Positions 15,879 through 31,178 of a stretch of 64,000 nucleotides of DNA are shown here, piece after piece. Made by a program: the position numbers and the translations under genes. A model generated the notes under the pieces. The model worked only from the letters and a program-made list of their open reading frames with translations, did no database searches and was not told the DNA's origin. The stretch covers positions 124,001-188,000 of the forward strand of contig NZ_CP141606.1 in NCBI RefSeq assembly GCF_035593345.1, in the 5' to 3' direction. The first letter of the stretch is position 1. Each line of letters opens with the position of its first letter. The DNA comes from Lelliottia sp. JS-SCA-14. GTDB taxonomy: Bacteria > Pseudomonadota > Gammaproteobacteria > Enterobacterales > Enterobacteriaceae.

Positions 15879-15882
15879 GTCA

Positions 15883-17994
15883 CTAATTTCGGTTACGGGT
15901 GACTTTAATGACGTCCGGCATCACGCGAATTTTGCGCATAATATTCGCCAGATGCACACGATCGCGCGCGGTCAGGCGAATGAACGCGCTATAGACGCGG
16001 CCATCTTTTTCTTCCGTATTCAGGCTCTGAATGTTGGAAGTGGCCGTGTTAATCGCCGCTGTCAGGTTCGCCAGTGCGCCCTGGTGGTTGAACATATCCA
16101 CCTTAATTTCGGTGATAAATTCCTGCTCGGTCTCTTTATCCCACTCAACGGCCATGAACTTCTCGGGCTCTTTCTGATAGCCACGGATGTTACGGCAGGA
16201 CTCGTGGTGGATAACCAGACCTTTACCAGGGCTGACGTGGGCGATGATCGGATCGCCTGGAATCGGTCGGCAGCATTTGGCGAAGGTGATCAGCACGCCA
16301 TCAGCGCCTTTAATTGGCAGATGACCGTGGCCCTGCGTCGTAGGCTGCGCAACGGAGGCTTCGCCTTGCTGCAGGTTCTTCGCGACCACGACGCTCATGG
16401 CGTTGCCGAGACCGATTTCTGCCAGCAGATCGTCAAGCGAGGCGAGCTTCATGCGCTCCAGCTCTCGCTGAATGTTCTCTGGCGGAATTTCGGCCAGCTT
16501 GCGGCTGCCACCCAACGCATGGTTGAGCAGGCGACGGCCAAGGCTGACGGAATCGTCACGTTTCAGGTTTTTCAGCAGTTGGCGGATCTTCGCGCGCGCT
16601 TTGGAGCTGACGACGAAGTTAAGCCATGCGGCATTCGGGCGAGCGCCCGGTGCGGTAATGATTTCGACTGTCTGACCGCTGGTGAGCGGCTGCGACAGCG
16701 GATAAGGTTGCCTGTCGACGCGTGCGCCTACGCAGGCATGGCCGATATCGGTGTGCACTGCATAAGCGAAGTCGACCGGCGTGGCGCCAGCAGGCAGCTC
16801 GACGATGCGCCCTTCTGGCGTGAAAACGTAAATCTCATCCGGGAAGAGATCGGATTTAACGCTCTCGATAAATTCAAACGAACTCCCGGCGCTCTGCTGG
16901 AGTTCAAGCAGGCTTTGCATCCAGCGCTGGGCGCGGATTTGTGCGGTGGTGCTGGTTTCACCGTGCTCTTTATAAGCCCAGTGCGCAGCAACACCCATTT
17001 CCGCCATCTGGTCCATGTCTTCGGTGCGGATTTGCACCTCAACAGGCACGCCGTGTGGCCCGATCATCGAGGTGTGCAAAGATTGATAGCCGTTCGCTTT
17101 TGGAATGGCGATGTAGTCTTTGACGCGCCCTGGACGCGGTTTGTACAGGCTGTGCATTTGGCCGAGCACGCGGTAGCAGGTGTCAGAATCATGAACGATG
17201 ACGCGGAACGCGTAGATGTCCATGATCGAGTGAAAACGCTGCTCTTTGAGCACCATTTTGCAGTAGATAGAGTAGAGATGTTTTTCGCGGCCGCTTACGC
17301 GACACGGAATTCCCGCTTCCTGCAAACGCCCGTCGATTTCAGAGAGGATTTTTTGAATCATCTCTTTACGGTTGCCGCGCGCGGCTTTGACCACCTCTTT
17401 AATCACACGATAGCGGTTCGGGTACAACGCTTCAAAACCCAGCTCTTCCAGCTCGGTTTTAATGTGATGGATACCTAAACGGTGTGCCAGCGGACTATAA
17501 ATTTCGAGGGTTTCACGCGCGATGCGGCGACGTTTATCCGGGCGTAATGAGCCCAGCGTGCGCATATTATGGGTACGGTCAGCGAGTTTGATGAGAATGA
17601 CGCGGATATCCTGCACCATCGCCATAATCATCTTGCGGAAGTTTTCGGCTTGCGCCTCTTTCTTATCGCGGAATTTCAGCTTATCAAGCTTAGAGACCCC
17701 TTCCACCAGTTCGGCAACGCTTTTGCCAAACAGCTGTTCCATATCCTGGTAGGTGGCGGGGGTATCTTCGATCACGTCATGCAGCAGCGCGGCCATCAGC
17801 GTTTCATAGTCGAGTTTCATCTCGGCCAGAATACAGGCCACCGCTACCGGGTGCGTGATATAGGGTTCACCGCTTGAACGTGTCTGGCCCTCGTGAGCGT
17901 CACGTGCAACGAGATACGCCTGCTGAAGACGCTTAATCTGGTCTTCAGGCAGGTAGGTTTGAATCAGTTGATTCAGGCTTTCAAACAGATACAA
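15883..17994 (-). CDS. spoT: Bifunctional (p)ppGpp hydrolase/synthetase SpoT (703 aa)
   Basis: SpoT balances the alarmone ppGpp during carbon, fatty-acid and iron limitation. The domains are complete: an HD hydrolase with LLHDVIEDTPAT near residue 72, the RelA/SpoT synthetase-like domain (RVKDYIAIPKANGYQSLHT), a TGS domain (IYVFTPEGRIVELPAGATP), a helical/zinc-finger-like region (ITFAKCCRPIPGD) and a C-terminal ACT domain. Length is one residue more than in E. coli. It lies 19 bp after rpoZ. Confidence 0.97.
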   Translation of the reverse strand: MYLFESLNQLIQTYLPEDQIKRLQQAYLVARDAHEGQTRSSGEPYITHPVAVACILAEMKLDYETLMAALLHDVIEDTPATYQDMEQLFGKSVAELVEGVSKLDKLKFRDKKEAQAENFRKMIMAMVQDIRVILIKLADRTHNMRTLGSLRPDKRRRIARETLEIYSPLAHRLGIHHIKTELEELGFEALYPNRYRVIKEVVKAARGNRKEMIQKILSEIDGRLQEAGIPCRVSGREKHLYSIYCKMVLKEQRFHSIMDIYAFRVIVHDSDTCYRVLGQMHSLYKPRPGRVKDYIAIPKANGYQSLHTSMIGPHGVPVEVQIRTEDMDQMAEMGVAAHWAYKEHGETSTTAQIRAQRWMQSLLELQQSAGSSFEFIESVKSDLFPDEIYVFTPEGRIVELPAGATPVDFAYAVHTDIGHACVGARVDRQPYPLSQPLTSGQTVEIITAPGARPNAAWLNFVVSSKARAKIRQLLKNLKRDDSVSLGRRLLNHALGGSRKLAEIPPENIQRELERMKLASLDDLLAEIGLGNAMSVVVAKNLQQGEASVAQPTTQGHGHLPIKGADGVLITFAKCCRPIPGDPIIAHVSPGKGLVIHHESCRNIRGYQKEPEKFMAVEWDKETEQEFITEIKVDMFNHQGALANLTAAINTATSNIQSLNTEEKDGRVYSAFIRLTARDRVHLANIMRKIRVMPDVIKVTRNRN

Positions 17995-18013
17995 GGGCGA
18001 CCCGCAGGTTTAA

Positions 18014-18289
18014 TTAACGACGGCCTTCAGCAATGGCGGTTACGGCCTGCAGTTCTGCGGCTTCCTGCTCTTGCTGCTCCTGGCGCTCACGTACGTCGAG
18101 GATCTGGTTGTTGATCAGACCTTCTTCGATTTCGCGCAATGCGATAACGGTGGTTTTATCGTTTTCTTCTGGTACCAGTGGATCTTTGCCACCGGACTGC
18201 ATCTGACGAGCGCGACGCGCGGCGACCAGTACCAGGTCAAAACGGTTACCAATTTTCTCTACAGCGTCCTGAACAGTTACGCGTGCCAT
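18014..18289 (-). CDS. rpoZ: RNA polymerase omega subunit RpoZ (91 aa)
   Basis: This small subunit aids folding of beta-prime and forms part of ppGpp site 1. The sequence [19 protein letters not shown] and the conserved [10 protein letters not shown] segment are the usual omega signature; length equals E. coli's. It sits between gmk and spoT, so a component of the ppGpp target is coded beside the ppGpp enzyme. Confidence 0.97.
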   Translation of the reverse strand: MARVTVQDAVEKIGNRFDLVLVAARRARQMQSGGKDPLVPEENDKTTVIALREIEEGLINNQILDVRERQEQQEQEAAELQAVTAIAEGRR

Positions 18290-18343
18290 ACTTAAAATGC
18301 TCCACAGATGAAGAAAGGACTGGGCATGATACTGAATGTGCGT

Positions 18344-18985
<642 letters not shown>

Positions 18986-19166
18986 TTAGCGAAGAAGTCT
19001 TACATACGGGCTTATTATACACGTCGCCGCTCTGTGACGTAGTCTTTGTCACACTTTTTCCACTGCATTGTTGATTTTTGCGTACCGTTTTCCGGTTTTC
19101 CCCGCCCGTTGCTGCAATCAAAACAAAACGCTGAAGCCGCCTCGTAAATCGTGACTTTGCAGATAG

Positions 19167-22537
<3,371 letters not shown>

Positions 22538-22652
22538 CGGTTCTTAACGCAAATTTCCAGGGCGATTACAGAACGGTATTGTATTCGTTTTTGAATATAT
22601 TATAAGCCCACGAAAAGTGCTTTTTTCTGCCCGTTGTCTTTTTGTTAAGAAC

Positions 22653-23270
22653 TCAATGCGAGTCGTGCGTGTAATGAAACACGGGCAGCCCCAGCTTCAG
22701 ACGCAGCGCCAGCATACGCGCGGTGAAACCGAACAGCAGCGTGGCGATGACGACGACATCGTGGCTCGACACATAATGCTGCAGGGCGATATACAGCACC
22801 GCAGAGGCAAACGAAATCCCTGCGTAGAGCTCTTTCTGGAAGACCAGCGGAATGCGTTTACAGAACATGTCGCGCAACACGCCGCCAAATACGCCGGTCA
22901 CGACCGCGGCGATGGTAGCGATGATCGGGCCTTCACCCATATCCAGCGCGATTTGCGCACCGATAATGGAGAACACGATCAGCCCCAATGCGTCCAGGAC
23001 CAGAAACAGTCGACGCAGGTGTGGCATGACAGGGGCGGCAATTGTCGTCAGCACCGCGGCAACGGCTACGATGACAACATATTCGGGATGTTTGACCCAG
23101 CCGAGCGGGTAGTGTCCGAGCAGGATATCGCGAACCGATCCCCCGCCCAGCGCCGTGGCAGTGGCGATAATGATGACACCAAAAGTGTCCATACGACGAC
23201 GCCCGGCAGCCAGCGCGCCTGTCATGGCTTCAGCGGTGATACCGACCAGATAGAGAATATGTAAAAGCAT
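22653..23270 (-). CDS. yicG: TRIC-type membrane protein YicG (205 aa)
   Basis: This UPF0126/TRIC-family integral membrane protein has about seven helices and two internally repeated halves ([20 protein letters not shown] and later the corresponding [20 protein letters not shown]). Both halves contain the GGxxRD loop: [11 protein letters not shown] and GGVLRDMFC. Bacterial members have been suggested to be cation channels or glycine carriers; the function is unsettled. It is monocistronic on the minus strand. Confidence 0.9.
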   Translation of the reverse strand: MLLHILYLVGITAEAMTGALAAGRRRMDTFGVIIIATATALGGGSVRDILLGHYPLGWVKHPEYVVIVAVAAVLTTIAAPVMPHLRRLFLVLDALGLIVFSIIGAQIALDMGEGPIIATIAAVVTGVFGGVLRDMFCKRIPLVFQKELYAGISFASAVLYIALQHYVSSHDVVVIATLLFGFTARMLALRLKLGLPVFHYTHDSH

Positions 23271-23433
23271 TATCGCCTCCAGAGAAACTGGCGACAGAGT
23301 AGCCTTTTGTGGTGTGGATCACGATTGAGATTTTCTAAGGCGAAGCGATTTGGCTTAGTTAAACTAATAGGGGAATAGATTCTTTAGCAGGGCAGTGAAG
23401 GGTTTTCTTGTGTGGTGTGGGTTTTTAAGCGTG

Positions 23434-23468
23434 AGAAAAAGTAATGGGTAGCTCGCGTTGAGCTACCC
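23434..23468 (-). terminator. Rho-independent terminator of yicC
   Basis: On the minus strand a 9-bp stem (GGGTAGCTC, 23446-23454 with 23460-23468) begins 6 bp past the yicC stop and is followed by TTACTTTTTC. Confidence 0.7.
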
Positions 23469-23474
23469 TGACGA

Positions 23475-24338
23475 TTACTCGATGTTCTGAATCTGCTCGC
23501 GCATCTGCTCAATCAGCACTTTCAGTTCGATCGCAGAAGTGGTGACTTCGGCATTGATTGACTTGGAGGCCAGCGTGTTCGATTCGCGGTTGAACTCCTG
23601 CATCATAAAATCGAGGCGACGACCAACGGCTTCTTTTTTCTTCAGAATGTTGTAGGTCTCTTTGACGTGCGCTTCCAGACGATCCAGCTCTTCGGCCACG
23701 TCAACGCGCTGCGCCATCAGGACCAGCTCCTGCTCAAGACGGGTGTTTTCCAGCTGAACTTCGGCGTCTTCGAGTCGGGCAAGCAGGCGTTCGCGCTGCC
23801 ACTGCAACACTTCTGGCATGTGGGCGCGTACTTTCAGGACTTCTGCGCTGACGCCTTCGAGACGCTGCTCGATCATCGCTTTCAGCGCCTGGCCTTCGGT
23901 TTCACGGGCGATGATAAAATCGTCCAGCGCGCCATCGAGCGCACCCAGAATCTCGGTGGTGATCGCATCCAGATCCTGCTCACCGGCCGCCATTACGCCA
24001 GGCCAGCGGAGGATATCAACGGGGTTGATTTCACCTTCGTCGCTCTGCATCTTGACCCAGTTCGCGGCGTTCACCAGCTGTTTAGCCAGTTTTTCGTTGA
24101 GGATCAGCTCCCCCTGGGCGCTCGCATCGGGTTCAAAACGTAGGTTACATTCCACTTTACCGCGCGTCAGGCGAGCACGGATACGTTCGCGAACGACCGG
24201 CTCAAGGCTGCGAAACTGCTCCGGCATACGGAAATACGTTTCCAGATAGCGCTGGTTTACCGAGCGCATTTCCCAGGTAGCGCTACCCCAGCTACCCTTG
24301 ATTTCACGCCGGGCGTAGGCGGTCATACTGCGAATCAT
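23475..24338 (-). CDS. yicC: YicC family endoribonuclease (287 aa)
   Basis: The sequence is close to E. coli YicC throughout, including MIRSMTAYARREIKG at the start, FRSLEPVVRERIRARL, and the C-terminal DUF1732 part with LDFMMQEFNRESNTLASKS ending in MREQIQNIE. YicC proteins are endoribonucleases implicated in decay of the small RNA RyhB; the protein forms a hexameric, coiled-coil clamp. I choose the ATG of MIRSM (24338), matching the E. coli length; an in-frame ATG two codons upstream is possible. It is divergent from rph. Confidence 0.93.
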   Translation of the reverse strand: MIRSMTAYARREIKGSWGSATWEMRSVNQRYLETYFRMPEQFRSLEPVVRERIRARLTRGKVECNLRFEPDASAQGELILNEKLAKQLVNAANWVKMQSDEGEINPVDILRWPGVMAAGEQDLDAITTEILGALDGALDDFIIARETEGQALKAMIEQRLEGVSAEVLKVRAHMPEVLQWQRERLLARLEDAEVQLENTRLEQELVLMAQRVDVAEELDRLEAHVKETYNILKKKEAVGRRLDFMMQEFNRESNTLASKSINAEVTTSAIELKVLIEQMREQIQNIE

Positions 24339-24463
24339 AGACATGTCCGTTTTTAGAGGAGAGATGGGGGGATTATAGCTTTCGGGGCTTTGTCAGGATA
24401 GGAATAAGCGCGTTTAATCCGTATAATGCGCAGCCACATTCGTTTCAAGCCGGAGATATCATC

Positions 24464-25180
24464 ATGCGTCCAGCAGGCCGTAGCGCCAATCAGGTGCGCC
24501 CTGTCATCCTGACCCGTAACTATACAATACACGCTGAAGGCTCCGTGCTTGTTGAATTCGGTAACACCAAAGTGCTGTGCACCGCCTCTATCGACGAAGG
24601 CGTACCGCGTTTTCTGAAAGGCCAGGGCCAGGGTTGGATCACCGCCGAATACGGCATGCTCCCTCGCGCCACCCACACCCGTAACGCTCGCGAAGCGGCG
24701 AAAGGCAAGCAGGGCGGCCGCACGATGGAAATCCAGCGCCTGATTGCTCGCGCACTGCGCGCGGCGGTGGATCTGAAAGCCCTGGGCGAATTCACTGTTA
24801 CCCTCGACTGCGACGTGATTCAGGCAGATGGCGGCACGCGTACGGCGTCCATCACCGGCGCTTGCGTCGCTCTTGCCGATGCGCTGAACAAGCTGGTTGC
24901 TGCGGGCAAGCTCAAAACCAACCCGATGAAAGGGATGGTTGCCGCGGTATCCGTTGGGATTGTCAAAGGCGAAGCCCTTTGCGATCTGGAATACGTTGAA
25001 GACTCCGCAGCAGAAACAGACATGAACGTAGTGATGACCGAAGACGGTCGCATCATTGAGGTACAGGGCACGGCAGAAGGCGAGCCGTTCACCCATGAAG
25101 AGCTTCTTACCTTGCTGGCGTTAGCCCGAGGGGGAATCGAATCCATTGTCGCGACGCAGAAAGCGGCGTTAGAAAATTGA
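24464..25180 (+). CDS. rph: RNase PH (238 aa)
   Basis: This phosphorolytic 3'-5' exoribonuclease trims tRNA precursors; it acts as a hexameric ring. Family residues are in place: [14 protein letters not shown] at the start, the RNA/phosphate-binding [15 protein letters not shown] with its arginines, and [19 protein letters not shown], holding catalytic acidic residues. The frame is intact at full length, unlike E. coli K-12 where a frameshift truncates Rph and lowers pyrE expression. It precedes pyrE with an attenuator between them. Confidence 0.97.
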   Translation: MRPAGRSANQVRPVILTRNYTIHAEGSVLVEFGNTKVLCTASIDEGVPRFLKGQGQGWITAEYGMLPRATHTRNAREAAKGKQGGRTMEIQRLIARALRAAVDLKALGEFTVTLDCDVIQADGGTRTASITGACVALADALNKLVAAGKLKTNPMKGMVAAVSVGIVKGEALCDLEYVEDSAAETDMNVVMTEDGRIIEVQGTAEGEPFTHEELLTLLALARGGIESIVATQKAALEN

Positions 25181-25184
25181 TTTT

Positions 25185-25211
25185 AAGGGCGACGTTGTCG
25201 CCCTTTTTTTT
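25185..25211 (+). terminator. pyrE attenuator
   Basis: The 9-bp stem AAGGGCGAC (25185-25193) pairs with 25197-25205 around a GTT loop and runs into eight T residues, 4 bp past the rph stop. In E. coli the terminator here is overridden when low UTP stalls polymerase and translation of rph keeps up. The close rph stop fits the same mechanism. Confidence 0.9.
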
Positions 25212-25243
25212 GTCCGTAGAAAAGTAAGATGAGGAGCAAATCC

Positions 25244-25885
25244 ATGAAACCCTATCAGCGCCAGTTTATTGAGTTTGCGCTTAACAAGCAGGTTCTTAAG
25301 TTCGGCGAATTTACGCTGAAATCCGGGCGTAAAAGTCCCTATTTCTTCAATGCCGGCCTGTTTAATACCGGGCGCGATCTGGCTCTTTTAGGCCGCTTCT
25401 ACGCCGAAGCGCTGGTAGATTCCGGGATTGATTTTGATCTGCTGTTTGGCCCGGCCTACAAAGGCATTCCAATTGCCACCACCACCGCGGTGGCGTTGGC
25501 GGAACACCATGACCGCGACGTGCCGTACTGCTTTAACCGTAAAGAAGCCAAAACCCACGGCGAAGGCGGTAATCTGGTCGGTAGCGCGCTGCAGGGCCGG
25601 ATCATGCTGGTGGACGATGTGATCACCGCCGGAACCGCGATCCGCGAATCCATGGAGATCATTCAGGCTAACGGCGCGACGCTCGCAGGCGTGCTGATCT
25701 CTCTCGATCGTCAGGAGCGTGGCCGCGGTGAGATTTCGGCGATTCAGGAAGTGGAGCGCGATTACAGCTGCAAAGTGACGTCGATTATCACCCTGAAAGA
25801 CCTGATTGCGTATCTGGAAGAGAAGCCTGAGATGGCGGATCACCTGGCGTCAGTCCAGGCGTATCGGGAAGAGTTCGGCGTCTGA
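25244..25885 (+). CDS. pyrE: Orotate phosphoribosyltransferase PyrE (213 aa)
   Basis: PyrE joins orotate to PRPP to give OMP in pyrimidine synthesis. The PRPP-binding signature [18 protein letters not shown] is at about residues 119-136, and [14 protein letters not shown] forms the substrate loop. Length equals the E. coli enzyme. The ATG at 25244 follows GAGGAG by 7 bases. It is cotranscribed with rph through the attenuator. Confidence 0.97.
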   Translation: MKPYQRQFIEFALNKQVLKFGEFTLKSGRKSPYFFNAGLFNTGRDLALLGRFYAEALVDSGIDFDLLFGPAYKGIPIATTTAVALAEHHDRDVPYCFNRKEAKTHGEGGNLVGSALQGRIMLVDDVITAGTAIRESMEIIQANGATLAGVLISLDRQERGRGEISAIQEVERDYSCKVTSIITLKDLIAYLEEKPEMADHLASVQAYREEFGV

Positions 25886-25892
25886 GTGAATT

Positions 25893-25961
25893 GCCCGGTG
25901 GCGCTGCGCTGACCGGGCCTGCGTGTCACCCATGCCGGATAAGGCGTAGCCGCCATCCGGC
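25893..25961. repeat. BIME of two facing REP units
   Basis: GCCCGGTGGCGCTGCGCTGA(CCGGGC) and, on the other strand, GCCGGATAAGGCGTAGCCGC(CATCCGGC). It lies between convergent pyrE and slmA, 7 bp from each stop codon. Confidence 0.93.
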
Positions 25962-25968
25962 AAGAGGT

Positions 25969-26565
25969 TTACTGCAGCTGTGCGGCCACTAACGGCCAGC
26001 GGGTATCGAAATCGTCCGTCGGGCGATATTTAAACTCGCTGCGCACAAAACGGGAGAGCATCCCTTCGCAGAAAGCCAAAAGCTGCCCGGCCAGCAGGGT
26101 TTCGTCAGTGACGTAGCCTTCGCCTTCACGCATTTTCTTCTCACGCAAAACCTGACGAAGCTGCGCTTCAATACGCTCGAAAAGCTGATTGATGCGCCCC
26201 TGAAGTTTGTCCTGCTCAAACATCAGCGCGTGGCCGGTCAAAATGCGGGTCAGACCCGGATTGCGTTCACCAAATCCCAGAATCAGCAGCACGATCAGAC
26301 GTAAGCGCGACGTGGTGTCTTTTTCGTCTTTTAAAATCAGGTTGATACGGGTGATCAGGCTGTCTTCGATAAATTCGATCAGGCTGTCAAACATCCGCGT
26401 TTTGCTGGGGAAATGACGGTACAGCGCCGCTTCTGACACACCCACGGAGGCCGCCAGTTTTGCGGTGGTGATGCGTTGACTGCCATCGCTGGATTCAAGC
26501 ATCAGAGCCAGAGATTGAAGTATTTCCTCGCGACGATTCCTTTTCGCGGTTTGTTTTTCTGCCAT
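25969..26565 (-). CDS. slmA: Nucleoid occlusion factor SlmA (198 aa)
   Basis: This TetR-family DNA-binding protein blocks FtsZ ring assembly over the nucleoid by binding SBS sites. The N-terminal helix-turn-helix reads [20 protein letters not shown] (about residues 32-51) followed by [17 protein letters not shown]. The rest is the helical FtsZ-binding and dimer domain. Length equals E. coli SlmA. It lies downstream of dut on the same strand, as in E. coli. Confidence 0.96.
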   Translation of the reverse strand: MAEKQTAKRNRREEILQSLALMLESSDGSQRITTAKLAASVGVSEAALYRHFPSKTRMFDSLIEFIEDSLITRINLILKDEKDTTSRLRLIVLLILGFGERNPGLTRILTGHALMFEQDKLQGRINQLFERIEAQLRQVLREKKMREGEGYVTDETLLAGQLLAFCEGMLSRFVRSEFKYRPTDDFDTRWPLVAAQLQ

Positions 26566-26682
26566 GTTACAAAATACCCCTGAAAATAAGCGCTTTTACG
26601 GCGAGCATCCACACAGCGACCGCAAACTGTCGTTTGCGGTGTGTTATCGCGTTATGACGCTGTGAGATGCGTATCGTTGGGC

Positions 26683-27138
26683 TTATTTGCGCCCTGAGTG
26701 GCCGAAGCCGCCTTCGCCGCGATCGGTGGCGTCAAAATCTTCCACCAGATTAAATTCAGCCTGAACCACCGGCACAAAGACCATCTGCGCGATACGTTCG
26801 CCCGGCTCAATGGTGAAGCTGTCCTGGCCACGGTTCCAGACGGAGACCATCAGCTGACCCTGGTAGTCAGAATCGATAAGCCCAACCAGATTGCCCAGCA
26901 CGATACCATGCTTGTGACCCAGGCCAGAGCGAGGCAGGATCACTGCCGCAAGCGATGAGTCGGCAATGTGAATCGCCAGACCTGTCGGGATAAGCGTGGT
27001 CGCGCCCGGCGCCAGCTCTACGGCGTCGTCGAGACAGGCACGCAGGTCAAGACCGGCAGAACCGGAGGTGGCATAGGTCGGCAGCGGGAATTGCTGACCA
27101 ACACGCGGGTCCAGAATCTTAACGTCGATTTTTTTCAT
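26683..27138 (-). CDS. dut: dUTP diphosphatase Dut (151 aa)
   Basis: This trimeric dUTPase hydrolyses dUTP to dUMP, keeping uracil out of DNA and supplying dTMP synthesis. The five family motifs are visible: [43 protein letters not shown] and the flexible C-terminal [11 protein letters not shown]. The start is MKKIDV at 27138; an ATG one codon upstream is equally possible. The gene overlaps the end of coaBC by 20 bp in another frame, as in E. coli, so translation may be coupled. Confidence 0.96.
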   Translation of the reverse strand: MKKIDVKILDPRVGQQFPLPTYATSGSAGLDLRACLDDAVELAPGATTLIPTGLAIHIADSSLAAVILPRSGLGHKHGIVLGNLVGLIDSDYQGQLMVSVWNRGQDSFTIEPGERIAQMVFVPVVQAEFNLVEDFDATDRGEGGFGHSGRK

Positions 27139-28330
27139 CATAACGGGTAACGATCTCGTCCAGTAATTGTTGGCCCAGGAGTTCCTTGCGCTCAAGCGGT
27201 AAGACTTTATCTCCATCCTGCCAGAAAAGGTGCAGTGCATTGCTGTCGCTGTTAAATCCTTGCGTCGCCAGCGAGACATCGTTCGCGCAAATCAAATCGA
27301 GATTTTTGCGGGTACGTTTTTGCCGGGCGTATTCTTCCACATTATTCGTTTCTGCGGCAAATCCAACGACGTAAGGTCGGTGGGTTTTTAATGCGGCAAC
27401 ACCGGCGACGATGTCGGGATTTTTCACCATTTTTATCGTTAATTCATCGCCTTGCTTTTTGATTTTCGCCTCGGCAATCGTTTCTGCACGGTAATCCGCG
27501 ACGGCCGCACAGCCGATAAATATTTGCTGTTTCTGCGCGTGAGCCTGAACCGCGGCTTCCATTTCCAGCGCCGTCGTCACGTCGATACGCTGCACAGAGG
27601 CGGGTGTTGGTAGCAAAACCGGCCCGCTCACCAGCGTAACCGTGGCACCGCGTTTTGCCGCGGCGGCGGCAATGGCGAAGCCCATCTTGCCGGAGCTGTG
27701 GTTGGTGATGTAACGCACCGGGTCGAGCGGTTCGCGCGTCGGGCCTGCCGTAATCATGATGTTGAGATGTTGCAGGTCGTTGACAGGGGCGAAATGGGTG
27801 GCGGCCATATCGACAATCGCAAGGGGATCCAGCATGCGTCCTGGGCCGATATCACCGCAGGCCTGGCTGCCGCTGTCGGGGCCCCATATCAGCAGGCCGC
27901 GAGAGGCCAGAACCTCCAGGTTATGCTGGGTGGCGGCGTTGCGGTACATCTGCTGATTCATGGCCGGCACCACGGCGACCGGGGCGGGCGTGGCGAGACA
28001 AATGGTCGATACCAGGTCGTTTGCCATACCGGCGGCAACGCGTGCGATTAAATCGGCCGTTGCGGGGGCGAGGATCACCAGATCGGCCCATTTGCCGAGC
28101 TCAATGTGGCCCATCGCCGCTTCGGCTGCCGGGTCCAGCAGACTGTCAGAGACCGGATATCCCGACACTGCCTGCAAACTCAGGGGCGTGATAAAGGCCT
28201 TACCGCCTTCGGTTATTGCGACCCGCACATCGGCCCCGCGCTCGCGCAAACGGCGCACCAGATCTGGCGTTTTATAGGCAGCAATGCCGCCGCTCACGCC
28301 AAGAACGATTTTTTTACCGGCCAGGCTCAT
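27119..28330 (-). CDS. coaBC: Bifunctional phosphopantothenoylcysteine decarboxylase/synthetase CoaBC (403 aa)
   Basis: The enzyme makes 4'-phosphopantetheine from phosphopantothenate and cysteine for coenzyme A. The N-terminal flavin-dependent CoaC part has [10 protein letters not shown], the conserved PAMNQQMY and the lid Cys in [13 protein letters not shown]. The C-terminal CoaB part begins near [16 protein letters not shown] and has GCAAVADYR and the active KIKK segment. I start at MSLAGKK (28330) as in E. coli; the frame is open for 28 more codons upstream but they resemble leader sequence. It is divergent from radC. Confidence 0.96.
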   Translation of the reverse strand: MSLAGKKIVLGVSGGIAAYKTPDLVRRLRERGADVRVAITEGGKAFITPLSLQAVSGYPVSDSLLDPAAEAAMGHIELGKWADLVILAPATADLIARVAAGMANDLVSTICLATPAPVAVVPAMNQQMYRNAATQHNLEVLASRGLLIWGPDSGSQACGDIGPGRMLDPLAIVDMAATHFAPVNDLQHLNIMITAGPTREPLDPVRYITNHSSGKMGFAIAAAAAKRGATVTLVSGPVLLPTPASVQRIDVTTALEMEAAVQAHAQKQQIFIGCAAVADYRAETIAEAKIKKQGDELTIKMVKNPDIVAGVAALKTHRPYVVGFAAETNNVEEYARQKRTRKNLDLICANDVSLATQGFNSDSNALHLFWQDGDKVLPLERKELLGQQLLDEIVTRYDEKNRR

Positions 28331-28502
28331 CATGATTCTTTCCTGTTGGGTTTCACCAGAGAGCGGGCATTTTATCACAATCCCAAAAGTGACGTGATTT
28401 TGTCCGTGCTGCACTTTGCGAGGCGCTACGCAAGAACGAAAAGTGCCTGTCGAGCGGCGGCAATTCCTGTGTCAGCATGAGAGAAAAACAGGGAGAAGAG
28501 AT

Positions 28503-29168
28503 ATGGATGTCACCTTACCGCTCTTACCGCGCGAGAAAATGCTCCATTTTGGGATCACTTCGCTGACCGACAGCGAGCTGCTGGCACTTTTTTTACGCAC
28601 CGGTACGCCTGGGAAAAGTGTGTTCACGCTGGCGGAGGAGCTGCTGGCGCATTTCGGCTCACTTTATGGTCTGCTCAACGCGGAGCTGGTGGAATTCAAG
28701 CATGTCGAAGGGATTGGCGTGGCGAAATATGCCCAGCTCAAGGGGATTGCGGAGCTGTCGAGACGCTATCATAGCGTGCGTATGCTCGAGGATAACCCTC
28801 TGATAAGCCCTGAAATGACGCGGGATTTCTTACAGAGTCAGCTCTCCGATGCCGAGCGCGAGATCTTTATGGTGATCTTTCTGGATAACCAGAATCGGGT
28901 GTTAAAACACTGCCCGCTGTTCTCGGGTACATTGGGCCACGTGGAGGTTCATCCGCGAGAAATTGTCCGCGAAGCGATAAAAGTGAATGCAGCCGCCGTG
29001 ATCCTCGCGCATAATCACCCCTCGGGTTGCGCTAAACCAAGTCAAGCTGACAAAGAGATCACTGAACGTATCATCAAATGCTGTCAATTCATGGACATTC
29101 GTGTGCTTGACCATTTAGTTATCGGTCGTGGAGAGTATGTTTCTTTTGCCGAACATGGTTGGATTTAG
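28503..29168 (+). CDS. radC: RadC/JAB-domain protein (221 aa)
   Basis: A UPF0758 protein with an N-terminal helix-hairpin-helix-like region ([19 protein letters not shown], about residues 61-79) and a C-terminal JAB/MPN metalloprotease-like domain. The latter carries the metal motif HNHPSG and a downstream acidic DKEITER. The E. coli name came from a DNA-repair mutant later mapped to recG; the real role is unknown. I start at ATG 28503, which has GGGAGAAG upstream and gives near-E. coli length. The frame is open further upstream to 28416. Confidence 0.9.
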   Translation: MDVTLPLLPREKMLHFGITSLTDSELLALFLRTGTPGKSVFTLAEELLAHFGSLYGLLNAELVEFKHVEGIGVAKYAQLKGIAELSRRYHSVRMLEDNPLISPEMTRDFLQSQLSDAEREIFMVIFLDNQNRVLKHCPLFSGTLGHVEVHPREIVREAIKVNAAAVILAHNHPSGCAKPSQADKEITERIIKCCQFMDIRVLDHLVIGRGEYVSFAEHGWI

Positions 29169-29210
29169 ACCATTTCGCGCGATCCATCGGGATCTTTGTC
29201 TGTTCGGGAC

Positions 29211-29239
29211 TTGAGCACATCGTCGAGTCAGCGTATACT
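29211..29239 (+). promoter_or_regulatory. rpmB-rpmG promoter
   Basis: TTGAGC (29211-29216) and TATACT (29234-29239) are separated by 17 bp, followed by a CGCC-rich discriminator. This is a strong sigma-70-type promoter about 145 bp upstream of rpmB, leaving a long leader. Confidence 0.75.
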
Positions 29240-29363
29240 ACGCCACCTTTGAGAATCTCGGGTTTGGCATTTGGGCCTGGCAATCGAGAGTTCGCTTAGA
29301 ACCGCGATGACCGGGCTGTAAAGCCTGACGAGGCGCCGATACCCCATACGAAGCTCGAGCTAA

Positions 29364-29621
<258 letters not shown>

Positions 29622-29640
29622 GTACTTAACGAGGAAATAA

Positions 29641-29811
<171 letters not shown>

Positions 29812-29830
29812 TTTTAGTTTTCTTTGAAGA

Positions 29831-29856
29831 AAAACCCCGCAATCGCGGGGTTTTTT
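29831..29856 (+). terminator. Rho-independent terminator after rpmG
   Basis: CCCCGC, an AATC loop and GCGGGG, flanked by AAAA and followed by six T residues. mutM lies 29 bp beyond, so it receives read-through or has its own start. Confidence 0.93.
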
Positions 29857-29884
29857 GCATTCTGTGTATCTCAAAGGAGGAAAC

Positions 29885-30694
29885 ATGCCTGAATTACCTG
29901 AGGTAGAGACCAGCCGTCGTGGAATTGAACCCCATCTGGTGGGGGCGACCATTCTGCATGCCGTCGTTCGTAATGGCCGTCTGCGCTGGCCTGTTTCCGA
30001 TGAGATCCACGCCCTCAGCGACAAGCCTGTGCTCAGCGTGCAGCGTCGCGCCAAGTATCTGCTGCTGGAGCTGCCCGATGGCTGGATCATTATCCACCTG
30101 GGAATGTCAGGGAGCCTGCGCATCCTCACTGAAGAGCTGCCTGCCGAAAAACACGACCACGTCGATCTGGTGATGAGTAACGGCAAGGTGCTGCGCTACA
30201 CCGATCCTCGCCGCTTCGGTGCCTGGCTGTGGACCAAAGAGCTGGAAGGGCATAACGTGCTGGCCCATCTCGGCCCTGAACCGCTCAGTGCAGACTTCAA
30301 CGCCGAATACCTGAAGGCGAAGTGCGCGAAGAAGAAAACGCCGATCAAACCCTGGCTGATGGATAACAAGCTGGTGGTGGGCGTCGGGAACATTTATGCC
30401 AGTGAATCCCTGTTCGCTGCCGGGATCCATCCCGATCGGCTGGCCTCTTCGCTATCTGATAAAGAGTGTGAGCTGCTGGTGAAAGTGATCAAAGCCGTTC
30501 TGCTGCGCTCGATAGAGCAGGGCGGAACTACGCTGAAGGATTTCCTGCAAAGTGACGGGAAGCCGGGCTATTTTGCCCAGGAGCTGCAGGTGTATGGCCG
30601 AAAAGGGGAGCCGTGCAGAGTGTGCGGGACGCCGATTGTGGCGTCCAAACATGCGCAGCGGGCGACGTTTTACTGCCGCCAGTGCCAGAAGTAA
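29885..30694 (+). CDS. mutM: Formamidopyrimidine-DNA glycosylase MutM (269 aa)
   Basis: MutM excises 8-oxoguanine and ring-opened purines. After removal of Met, Pro1 is the catalytic nucleophile and PELPEVE holds the active Glu. A helix-two-turn-helix region ([18 protein letters not shown]) and a C-terminal zinc finger (CRVCG and FYCRQC, four Cys) complete it. Length equals E. coli Fpg. The ATG at 29885 has AAAGGAGG upstream. It is convergent with coaD; the stops are 1 bp apart. Confidence 0.97.
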   Translation: MPELPEVETSRRGIEPHLVGATILHAVVRNGRLRWPVSDEIHALSDKPVLSVQRRAKYLLLELPDGWIIIHLGMSGSLRILTEELPAEKHDHVDLVMSNGKVLRYTDPRRFGAWLWTKELEGHNVLAHLGPEPLSADFNAEYLKAKCAKKKTPIKPWLMDNKLVVGVGNIYASESLFAAGIHPDRLASSLSDKECELLVKVIKAVLLRSIEQGGTTLKDFLQSDGKPGYFAQELQVYGRKGEPCRVCGTPIVASKHAQRATFYCRQCQK

Positions 30695-30695
30695 G

Positions 30696-31178
<483 letters not shown>

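Noticed and set aside
15877..17478. 533-codon plus-strand frame opposite spoT
   Set aside because: Antisense to a complete spoT with conserved domains; composition is that of a reverse-frame artefact.
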